Shown: in pieces, positions 1 through 5,927 of the stretch
Layout: every line of letters starts with the position of its first letter
Numbering within the stretch: position 1 is the stretch's first letter
DNA from: Desulfobulbaceae bacterium UBA2213
GTDB taxonomy: Bacteria > Desulfobacterota > Desulfobulbia > Desulfobulbales > Desulfocapsaceae
Length of the DNA: 10,354 nt
Direction: 5' to 3'
NCBI GenBank assembly: GCA_002327225.1
Contig: DCUN01000098.1
Location: 188 to 10,541 of the forward strand
Notes under the pieces: generated by a model
Told to the model about the DNA's origin: nothing
Seen by the model: only the letters and a program-made list of their open reading frames with translations
Databases searched by the model: none
Program-made: the position numbers and the translations under genes

Positions 1-680
1 ATTGCCATGATCTCGGAAGAAACGGCAATGGCAAAGGAAGACTGCATGGTGAACCCATCCATCTTGCCGCCGATACCAATGGTAATATTGCGCAGGGCCT
101 GGGCACAGAAGTCCATGATCCAGTTGAATTCCACCTTCTTGGGATGGATATCAAGCCGCTTCAGATTGCGCTGGGCAAGCTGGGCATCGGTGTAGTTGGC
201 CTCATGCTGCATCCGGGAGGTAAGTGCCACCATGCCCAGGTTGTGGGCGTTCATGATGGCATTGATATCACCGGTCAGACCGAGGGAGAACTCGGTCAGG
301 GGAATACACTGGGCAAGACCGCCACCGGCAGCAGAACCCTTGATATTCATGGTGGGGCCGCCTGACGGCTGACGGATGGCGCCGATAACGCTCTTGTTCC
401 GCTTGCCGAGTCCCTGAACCAGACCCATGCAGCAGGTTGATTTTCCTTCACCAAGAGGCGTGGGACTGATGGCGGTCACATCAATATATTTTCCATCGGG
501 CTTATCACCCAGACGTTTCATGATTTTCTTAAAATCGAGTTTACCGACATAATGTCCGTGCGGCAGGAGCTCCTCTTTTTCAAGACCAAGCTTCTCAGCC
601 AGTTCATACACGGTTTTCATCCGGCATTCCGCTTCCTGCGCGATTTCCCAGTCTGCATGTTTTGTTGGATCAAGAGCCAT
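1..680 (-). CDS. fhs: Formate-tetrahydrofolate ligase (10-formyl-THF synthetase), N-terminal 226 residues, C-terminus beyond window edge
   Basis: This enzyme joins formate to tetrahydrofolate with ATP, giving 10-formyl-THF in the cytoplasm; it serves purine and one-carbon supply and, in anaerobes, the methyl branch of the Wood-Ljungdahl pathway. My own translation of the minus strand from the ATG at 680-678 runs open to the edge. It shows the P-loop TPLGEGKST at residues 74-82, then RQPSGGPT (103-110), the glycine-rich GSAAGGG (115-121), LTGDINAI (135-142), IGIGGK (201-206) and SSEIMA (221-226), in the order expected for the family. The start is supported by AGAGGAG a few bases upstream and by an N-terminus (EIAQEAECRMK) like that of known members. 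About 330 residues are missing on the left. Several signature residues differ from the common bacterial form (REPSLGP, GGAAGGG, NDRALR) and some resemble the eukaryotic C1-THF synthase domain. It is transcribed away from thyX and separated from it by a terminator. Confidence 0.96.
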   Translation of the reverse strand, partial: MALDPTKHADWEIAQEAECRMKTVYELAEKLGLEKEELLPHGHYVGKLDFKKIMKRLGDKPDGKYIDVTAISPTPLGEGKSTCCMGLVQGLGKRNKSVIGAIRQPSGGPTMNIKGSAAGGGLAQCIPLTEFSLGLTGDINAIMNAHNLGMVALTSRMQHEANYTDAQLAQRNLKRLDIHPKKVEFNWIMDFCAQALRNITIGIGGKMDGFTMQSSFAIAVSSEIMA

Positions 681-789
681 TCTATTCTCCTCTCAAGGCA
701 AAGGTTAAGGATCATGCGACCAAGGAATTCGACACCAGCAGGCATCATCCACCCCTTGACACACTTCTACTTCATATTAATTGATGATT

Positions 790-818
790 CATATAACTAA
801 TTCTTAAAATTCTGTCAA
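790..818 (-). promoter_or_regulatory. Candidate sigma70-type promoter for formate-THF ligase
   Basis: On the minus strand a perfect -35 TTGACA (plus 813-818) is followed by a 17-bp spacer and TATATG (plus 790-795), four of six matches to the -10 consensus. Transcription would start near 783, leaving a leader of about 100 nt before the ATG. I recognise no riboswitch in that leader; in particular it does not look like the tetrahydrofolate riboswitch. The assignment rests on hexamer match and spacing only. Confidence 0.5.
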
Positions 819-855
819 TATCAGAGAGCGGTCAACAAAGACTCTACCAAAAAAG

Positions 856-900
856 AAAAAAGGCCCCTTGCCTGCGAGTCTACGACAAGGGGCCTTTTTT
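856..900 (-). terminator. Strong intrinsic terminator at the end of the nifU-nifS-thyX operon
   Basis: The arms AGGCCCCTTG (861-870) and CAAGGGGCCT (886-895) pair perfectly. They are extended by five A:T pairs (856-860 with 896-900), giving a 15-bp stem and a 15-nt loop. On the minus strand the stem leads into CCTTTTTTCTTTT, a classical U-run. It sits 54 bp downstream of the thyX stop. Because the flanks are A-rich on one side and T-rich on the other, it would also terminate plus-strand transcripts. It insulates the fhs promoter from read-through. Confidence 0.93.
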
Positions 901-954
901 TATCTTCCAGACCACGCTTCAGAGAAATGAGCAAAAAAAAGCATTGTTCATTTC

Positions 955-1890
955 TTAACGGCTTCTAAATAATTCCGGATATCTTTTCTCCATCTCTGCC
1001 GCCAGGGGGATCATGACCTCACGCATGGAAGGTTCCGCGGCGGGAGTGGTCCGCAACCTGAAGATATGCGCCCATTCTGCCAGATTACAATAGACAATGA
1101 TTTCAGTTTTACAGGAATTGGGCAATACGGTTCTGGCAGCCTGAGGCGTCGAGGTCTCGAGCAACTGCAGATACAACTCCTCAGTCAGCTCCATGGCCCG
1201 CTGCCACAGCTTATATTCAGCAGACTCAGGGGTGAAAAAGAGGGGTCGGACAAAAGTCACCTGATTACCAAATTTGTCCTGGCTGTAACGACAGTATCGT
1301 TGACTCTCCTGGAGAAAGGAACAGGGACGGTGGCGGACAAGTTCATGCGTTACCGCCCGGTTCACAATAAATTTAACACTCAGAAAGCGATGGCGGGACA
1401 AAAGAAACGGCTCCAGTTGTTCCACCTCTTCCAGCGTCATTTTCTCAACGGCAATAGAAGCCCCCCCCTGTCGTGCCACAGGTTGCCAGACGCCTTCCAG
1501 CAGATACGGATGTCTGGCACCGAGAAAGTCAACCATGGCCTGAACCAGGACAGTCTCAGAAAAAGAGAGATACAACTCCCTGAAGGCTCTGATCGAGCCA
1601 GTCACCAGCAGGCCATTCTCCACCGAATCGACAATGAGAAATTTAGGCTGGCATCCCAGAAAATCAGTGATCTGCTGAGAAGAACAGTGGAGACGCAAGG
1701 TCACCACCGCCATCTCCATGACCGAATTATGACCATGCTCAGCGATCTTCTTCACAAAGGGTAAGGCTGAGCCCTCACTGATCTTCTCTTCGCTCTTATA
1801 ACAGATACGGCCGCAGGCCTCCAGTCGTGTAACCAGAGAGCCCTGATCCAGGTCGTCCTGGATTGCATAGCTTGGATCGACAACAATCAT
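955..1890 (-). CDS. thyX: Flavin-dependent thymidylate synthase ThyX (311 aa, long form)
   Basis: ThyX methylates dUMP to dTMP with methylene-THF as carbon donor and NADPH-reduced FAD as reductant, releasing THF rather than dihydrofolate. The signature RHRX7S is complete: R186-H187-R188 to S196, continuing QRY (197-199). Other family features are CGRICYKSEEK (26-36), HGHNSVMEM (52-60, in the position of the usual HxSxxEH flavin/folate motif), ARTVLPNS (252-259, with the expected dUMP-binding Arg253), NLAEWAHIFRLR (269-280) and a final SMREV (288-292). At 311 residues it is clearly longer than the compact homotetrameric enzymes of about 220-250. The extra length lies between the HGHNS motif and RHR (roughly 65-165) and includes GSIRAFREL (98-106). 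The gene starts directly after the nifS stop (TAA then ATG), with a purine-rich GGAAGGCGGA upstream inside nifS, so it is the third gene of the nifU operon. A run of eight C (plus 1461-1468) lies in the frame. The function is well supported; whether it is the only thymidylate synthase cannot be told. Confidence 0.95.
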   Translation of the reverse strand: MIVVDPSYAIQDDLDQGSLVTRLEACGRICYKSEEKISEGSALPFVKKIAEHGHNSVMEMAVVTLRLHCSSQQITDFLGCQPKFLIVDSVENGLLVTGSIRAFRELYLSFSETVLVQAMVDFLGARHPYLLEGVWQPVARQGGASIAVEKMTLEEVEQLEPFLLSRHRFLSVKFIVNRAVTHELVRHRPCSFLQESQRYCRYSQDKFGNQVTFVRPLFFTPESAEYKLWQRAMELTEELYLQLLETSTPQAARTVLPNSCKTEIIVYCNLAEWAHIFRLRTTPAAEPSMREVMIPLAAEMEKRYPELFRSR

Positions 1891-3075
1891 TTATGCATCC
1901 GCCTTCCAGAAAGGTGACATCTGTCGCAACCCGGCAATAATGGGTGGCATCTTCTCGAGGACAAAATCAATTTCCTCTTCAGTATTATAGATACTCAGGG
2001 AATAGCGGATAGAGCCATGGGCAGCGGTAAAGGGGACCCCCATGGCCCGCAGGACATGGGAAGGCTCCAGCGATCCGGAGGTGCAGGCAGATCCTGATGA
2101 GGCGCATATATTATACTGATCCATGTGCAGCAGAATGGCCTCGCCCTCCACATACTCAAAGCTGATATTGGAGGTGTTAGGCAAGCGGTCGGTCTTATGA
2201 CCATTGAGTATGGCATGCGGTATGGACGAGAGCAGCCCCTGCTCCAGCTTGTCCCTGAGTCCCTTGACCCTGCTGTTTTCTTCCGCCATATGTGCCGCCG
2301 CCAGCTCACAGGCTCGACCAAGACCGACAATGGAGGCCACGTTTTCAGTGCCGCCACGACGCCCTTTTTCCTGATGGCCACCTACCAGAAAAGGCACAAA
2401 GGGAGTACCCCGCCGGACATACAAAACGCCAACCCCTTTGGGGCCATGGAGTTTATGACCGGACAGGGATAGAAAATCGACATCCAGATCTTTCAGAACA
2501 ATGGGGATCTTGCCCACGGCCTGAACGGCATCGGTATGAAAGAGGATGCCACGCTCCCTGGCCATCCTGGCCATCTCTGCAATGGGGAAGATAACACCTG
2601 TTTCATTATTGGCCCACATGACACTGACAATGGCCGTATCATCATCGAGGGCCTCTTCATACTTCTGCAGATCAAGAGTCCCGTCAGCCGCAACCGTCAG
2701 ACGGGTCACCCGATGTTTATGGCCGGTCAGGGTATCAAGCTGCTCACAGAGATTTTTAACGGCCGGATGTTCCACACGGGTAGTGACGATATGGCGCTTG
2801 TCGGGAAAGGATTGCAGGGCCGAGAAAATTGCCGTTGAATCACTCTCCGTGCCGCAACTGGTAAAGACGATCTCTTCAGGATCGGCCCCCAGCAGAGTGG
2901 CCACTTGTTTTCGGGCCTGACTGACCGCCGCCTCGACCTGGCCGCCAAAGCGGTGCATGGATGAAGGATTGCCATAATAGTCCTGCAGATACGGCAGCAT
3001 GACCTCAAGAACCTCAGGGGCAACCCTGGTGGTGGCGTTGTTGTCCATATAGACAACATTTTCAGGTTTCATCAT
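1891..3075 (-). CDS. nifS: Cysteine desulfurase, NifS type (394 aa)
   Basis: This PLP enzyme converts L-cysteine to alanine and carries the sulfur as a persulfide to the NifU scaffold. The fold-type I features are in order: MDNNATT (10-16, substrate/PLP region), VEHPAV with His103 stacking on PLP, ANNETG (155-160), TDAVQ with Asp182 and Gln185, and SGHK with the Schiff-base Lys208. The catalytic Cys331 lies in SGSACTSG (327-334); the short regular loop and the following SLEPSHVLRAMG are the group I (NifS/IscS) pattern and closest to NifS. Length is normal for the family. The ATG at 3075-3073 overlaps the nifU stop as ATGA and has GGAGGAG at good spacing; a second ATG follows at once, so initiation could use either. 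The tight coupling to nifU confirms the partner. No nitrogenase genes are visible, so a general Fe-S role is as likely as a nitrogen-fixation role. Confidence 0.95.
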   Translation of the reverse strand: MMKPENVVYMDNNATTRVAPEVLEVMLPYLQDYYGNPSSMHRFGGQVEAAVSQARKQVATLLGADPEEIVFTSCGTESDSTAIFSALQSFPDKRHIVTTRVEHPAVKNLCEQLDTLTGHKHRVTRLTVAADGTLDLQKYEEALDDDTAIVSVMWANNETGVIFPIAEMARMARERGILFHTDAVQAVGKIPIVLKDLDVDFLSLSGHKLHGPKGVGVLYVRRGTPFVPFLVGGHQEKGRRGGTENVASIVGLGRACELAAAHMAEENSRVKGLRDKLEQGLLSSIPHAILNGHKTDRLPNTSNISFEYVEGEAILLHMDQYNICASSGSACTSGSLEPSHVLRAMGVPFTAAHGSIRYSLSIYNTEEEIDFVLEKMPPIIAGLRQMSPFWKADA

Positions 3076-3908
3076 TTTGACTCCTCCACAATCAGCGAGT
3101 CAAGAACCAGCTCCCGCAGTTTTTTCTCCACATATTCCTTCAAGGTAGTCTGTGATTTTGCACAACTGGTGCAGGCACCCCGCAAGGAAACGGTAACGAA
3201 ATCTCCATCCACGTCAACGAGCTCGATATCGCCGCCATCCTTGCGCAGACCGGGCCTGATCTCACGTTCGAGTGCCTCTTCAATCTTCTTGATCTTCTGC
3301 AGGGTGGTCATTCTTTTGGGCTTTTCAGCTACGGCCTTAATATCGACTCCCTGATGTACCGTTGCCACCAGGATCTCCCGCAGACGATCTATGCACTTCC
3401 CGCAACCGCCGCCGGCCTTGGTAAAATTGGTAATCTCTTCCACCGAACGCAGACTTGACTCCGTAATGGCCCTGATAACCTCAAGATCGGTGACCCCGAA
3501 ACATTCGCAGACCACTTCGCCCTCCGCCATGGGAATCTTCAGACCACGATAATTGGCAATGGCCGCCTCAAGTGCCTCACGCCCCATCACCGAGCAGTGC
3601 ATCTTCTCTTTGGGCAGACCACCGAGACGATTGGCTATATCCTCGTTGGTCACCTTCGCGGCCTCATCAAGGGACATGCCAATAATCATCTCGGTCAGGA
3701 CAGAAGATGAGGCAATGGCGCTGGCACAACCGAATGTCTTGAATCTGGCATCAGCAATGACCCCTTTATCATCCAGCTTGAAGGTCAATTTCAAGGCATC
3801 ACCACAGGCCAAGGAACCTACATCGCCGGTACCGTCAGGGTTTTCGATCTCTCCCACATTCTTAGGATGTAAAAAGTGCTGCTGAACCTTATTGGTATAT
3901 TCCCACAT
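3072..3908 (-). CDS. nifU: Modular Fe-S scaffold protein NifU (278 aa, three domains)
   Basis: NifU assembles Fe-S clusters with sulfur from NifS and hands them to target proteins. All three classical modules are present. The IscU-like domain (about 1-125) has ligands Cys35, Cys61 and Cys105 and the conserved Asp37. The central Bfd-like permanent [2Fe-2S] domain (about 130-180) has Cys134, Cys136, Cys169 and Cys172. The C-terminal Nfu domain (about 200-275) has the CxxC pair Cys246/Cys249 in GACTSC. From memory these match Azotobacter vinelandii NifU, whose linker before the Nfu domain is longer (312 aa in total). I place the start at the ATG of MWEYTNKVQQHF because known NifU proteins begin with MWxYxxKVxxHF and GGGAG lies 6 nt upstream. 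An in-frame ATG at 3971 would add 21 unconserved residues and put the hairpin at 3941-3972 inside the coding region. The gene overlaps nifS by 4 bp. Confidence 0.96.
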   Translation of the reverse strand: MWEYTNKVQQHFLHPKNVGEIENPDGTGDVGSLACGDALKLTFKLDDKGVIADARFKTFGCASAIASSSVLTEMIIGMSLDEAAKVTNEDIANRLGGLPKEKMHCSVMGREALEAAIANYRGLKIPMAEGEVVCECFGVTDLEVIRAITESSLRSVEEITNFTKAGGGCGKCIDRLREILVATVHQGVDIKAVAEKPKRMTTLQKIKKIEEALEREIRPGLRKDGGDIELVDVDGDFVTVSLRGACTSCAKSQTTLKEYVEKKLRELVLDSLIVEESK

Positions 3909-3914
3909 GAGCTG

Positions 3915-3919
3915 CTCCC
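3915..3919 (-). promoter_or_regulatory. Ribosome binding site fixing the nifU start
   Basis: GGGAG on the minus strand, 6 nt before the ATG at 3908-3906. It supports the internal start over the upstream in-frame ATG at 3971-3969. Confidence 0.7.
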
Positions 3920-3930
3920 GGTAATTGTAT

Positions 3931-3972
3931 ATAAAAAAAGAGTGAACGGAAAGAAACTGATCCCCGTTCACT
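3931..3972 (-). terminator. Terminator-like hairpin in the nifU leader (attenuator, upstream-operon terminator or operator)
   Basis: On the minus strand AGTGAACGG (plus 3964-3972) pairs perfectly with CCGTTCACT (plus 3941-3949) across a 14-nt loop, followed by CTTTTTTTATAT (plus 3940-3929). This is the form of an intrinsic terminator, yet the U-run ends only about 24 nt before the nifU ATG. There is hardly room for a full promoter between the two; TATACA at plus 3926-3931 could be a -10, but I see no good -35 with it. It could therefore be a transcription attenuator, the terminator of the hsp20-lon-mutase operon with partial read-through, or a protein-binding inverted repeat. Upstream, TTGACA (plus 4047-4052) and TTGACC (plus 4034-4039) are possible -35 elements without a convincing -10. 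Confidence 0.7.
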
Positions 3973-4105
3973 TTTCATTCTTCTCTTCACCCTTCTGTCT
4001 TGCACACTAAATACTTCACCAAGAAAAATCAACGGTCAATTCATAGTGTCAAAATCATTCCAGCAAAAAAAAGGCATCTTCATGTTCACGAATTGAGGGA
4101 TGTTT

Positions 4106-4176
4106 TCGTGCAGAGACGCAGATGCGCTGAGAAAAACTTTTTCTGTCCTTCCCAGCGCCTCTGCGTCTCTGCGTGA
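4106..4176. repeat. Long imperfect palindrome (REP/MITE-like intergenic element)
   Basis: The left arm GCAGAGACGCAGATGCGCTG (4110-4129) is the reverse complement of 4153-4172 except for one position (A/C). Wobble and A:T pairs extend the outer stem to about 4106/4176. Inside, AGAAAAA (4130-4136) and TTTTTCT (4138-4144) form a second 7-bp stem, so nearly the whole element folds, with an 8-nt bulge at 4145-4152. It starts 12 bp after the mutase stop codon. The phrase CTCTGCGTCTCTGCGTGA reminds me of a dispersed intergenic repeat found in many bacterial genomes; that is recollection, not a search. It lacks an adjoining U-run, so it is not a standard terminator, though it could protect the 3' end of the lon operon mRNA. 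Confidence 0.8.
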
Positions 4177-4187
4177 TAAAATGATTA

Positions 4188-5927
4188 TTACAACAGACCG
4201 ATCTCCTTGAGCATGGCCATGGCCGCCTGCACAAGGCTGCCGGCCCCGGCGGCAGTCCGGGATTCGACATAAAAACGAACCTTTGGTTCCGTACCGGAAG
4301 GACGGATCATCAACCAGGAGCCATCCTCAAAGATCATCTTGCGACCATCAATATCAATGACCTCAGCGATTCGCCGTTCAACATCGCCCACCTTGACCAC
4401 AGCGCCCACACCGTATTTTTGCAGACGAAGGAGAAGGGCCTTGAGCTTCTCCCCTTTGGCGCTCACCGCAAGCCCGCCACGGTCAGGGTAATAGGCCCCG
4501 TATTCATCCTCAATACGCTTCAGGTAATCGCCCAGATTCATATCCAGGGTCAAGACCATGTCCATTGCCAGAAGCAGTCCGATATAAGCATCTTTTTCCG
4601 GGGTATGGCCAATGACCGAGATGCCGTCTGACTCCTCAAAGCAGACCAGGGCCTGACCAATCACCGGTTTGAACTCCTTGAATCCCACCTTGGGCTCAAA
4701 GACTTTCTCGCCAAACGCCCGGGCGAGCGAGTTGGCCATGTTGGACGTTGCCACTGTCTTGGCCACCATCCCCCGCTTCCCTTTTATCTCATGCAGGAAA
4801 TGATAGGCCATGGCCCCGAACTGATTCATACTGATCTCAACATTCCCGTCAGTAAAACGAATGCGATCCCCGTCAGGATCGATAATGGCACCGACTGTAA
4901 GCCTTTCCGCTCTTGCCTGCAGAGTTGCAACCACCTGCTGCATATTCACCGAAGAAGGTTCCGGGGCAATGCCGCCAAAGGTCACATCCGCCTCCGCCCG
5001 CAAATGGATCAACCGTCCACCTGCACTTCCCTCAAAAAGCGGCGCCACATGGAGACGGCTGGCGCCATGCACCGAATCAATCACGACACAAAGATCTTGA
5101 TTCCCCGTAAAGCCATGCATGATTGTATCCAGATCCAGACCGTGCAGAGAAACATTCCGGCGCACCAGAGCCTTCCAGCAGGCAAGGGAATCGAAGGCGC
5201 GGATATCCGTTCTCTGGGAAGGAGAGAGCAGAGGAACAGTCAAGGAAACCAGGGGGGAGACATCGGCAACGATGATCCGCCTGGCATTGGCCGTGATCCT
5301 GTCGGTCAGCTCCGAGGCTGCTGGTCCCGCATCGGCGGCATTGTACTTGAATCCGCCATATTCCATCGGGTTATGCGAAGGGGTCAGATTAATGGAAAAG
5401 GCGGCGCCTAGTTCCAGAAGTGCCGCTGACAGCACACCCGTGGTGGACTCACCGGCATAATGGACGGTAAATCCGGCCCTGACCAGAACATCGATAACGG
5501 CTGCGGCTAAAACCTCACCGCCAAAACGATTATCAAAACCGACCACACACCCTTTTTCTTGAGCCTCCTGCAGGTTTGAGACCCCGAGAAAAGGAGCCAA
5601 CCCCTGCTCCTCATCAAGCACCTGATAGAGCTCCACAATGGCAGCGGTGACAAAAGAGACGGAACGGACAAAAAGATCCTTCCCCAGTATTCCCCGCCAG
5701 CCTGAGGTTCCAAAGGTAACCTGTTCTTTCGGCTCGGCCATGTTGCCGACAATCTCATCCATGACCAGGCGATACACCTGATCTATATATTTCTGCCAGG
5801 CCTCGCCCTCATCCTTTCTTTTTTCAACGAGTTTGCGGATCAACATAAAATAGTCACTGCCGGAGTGATTATTGCCGATATTGCAGCCTTGATACAACTC
5901 ACGCACAGTGTCAGTTATCGTCATCAT
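4188..5927 (-). CDS. Alpha-D-phosphohexomutase (phosphoglucomutase/phosphomannomutase family, 579 aa)
   Basis: The family moves phosphate between C1 and C6 of hexose phosphates through a phosphoserine and a bisphosphate intermediate. The four active-site loops are present in order. The catalytic loop LTPSHNP has Ser184; the metal loop DPDGDR has Asp350, Asp352 and Asp354; the sugar-specificity loop is FEESDG (430-435); the phosphate-binding loop is RPSGTEP (542-548). FGTSGWRG (72-79) marks the start of domain 1 and is preceded by about 70 residues, more than in the 450-residue phosphomannomutases. LTPSHNPMEYGGFKYN resembles bacterial phosphoglucomutase (Pgm), while DPDGDR is also common in dual-specificity enzymes, so I leave the substrate open between glucose and mannose phosphate. 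The start ATG overlaps the lon stop (ATGA), with AAGGAA upstream, so translation is probably coupled to lon. A second ATG follows directly. The protein is complete, with no missing catalytic residue. Confidence 0.93.
   Translation of the reverse strand: MMTITDTVRELYQGCNIGNNHSGSDYFMLIRKLVEKRKDEGEAWQKYIDQVYRLVMDEIVGNMAEPKEQVTFGTSGWRGILGKDLFVRSVSFVTAAIVELYQVLDEEQGLAPFLGVSNLQEAQEKGCVVGFDNRFGGEVLAAAVIDVLVRAGFTVHYAGESTTGVLSAALLELGAAFSINLTPSHNPMEYGGFKYNAADAGPAASELTDRITANARRIIVADVSPLVSLTVPLLSPSQRTDIRAFDSLACWKALVRRNVSLHGLDLDTIMHGFTGNQDLCVVIDSVHGASRLHVAPLFEGSAGGRLIHLRAEADVTFGGIAPEPSSVNMQQVVATLQARAERLTVGAIIDPDGDRIRFTDGNVEISMNQFGAMAYHFLHEIKGKRGMVAKTVATSNMANSLARAFGEKVFEPKVGFKEFKPVIGQALVCFEESDGISVIGHTPEKDAYIGLLLAMDMVLTLDMNLGDYLKRIEDEYGAYYPDRGGLAVSAKGEKLKALLLRLQKYGVGAVVKVGDVERRIAEVIDIDGRKMIFEDGSWLMIRPSGTEPKVRFYVESRTAAGAGSLVQAAMAMLKEIGLL

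Noticed and set aside
681..855. A tetrahydrofolate or other riboswitch in the formate-THF ligase leader
   Set aside because: The roughly 100-nt leader shows none of the conserved segments that I know of for this class, only short chance pairings.
1066..1764. A 232-codon open frame antisense to thyX
   Set aside because: No domain or conserved motif is visible and it lies wholly opposite the conserved ThyX frame; judged a shadow.
3909..3971. An upstream in-frame start that would lengthen NifU by 21 residues
   Set aside because: Known NifU proteins begin at MWxY..KV..HF, a good ribosome binding site precedes that ATG, and the longer version would place the terminator-like hairpin inside the gene.
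4061..4074. A U-run (minus strand CCTTTTTTTT) as terminator of the lon operon
   Set aside because: No stable GC-containing stem directly precedes the run, so it does not qualify as an intrinsic terminator by itself.
4055..4270. A small minus-strand frame covering the palindrome and the mutase C-terminus
   Set aside because: It overlaps the conserved mutase end in another frame and its remainder is the repeat element; there is no ribosome binding site and no motif.
4791..5411. A 206-codon open frame antisense to the phosphohexomutase
   Set aside because: It has no recognisable motif, lies over conserved catalytic loops of the mutase on the other strand, and has an unnatural composition.
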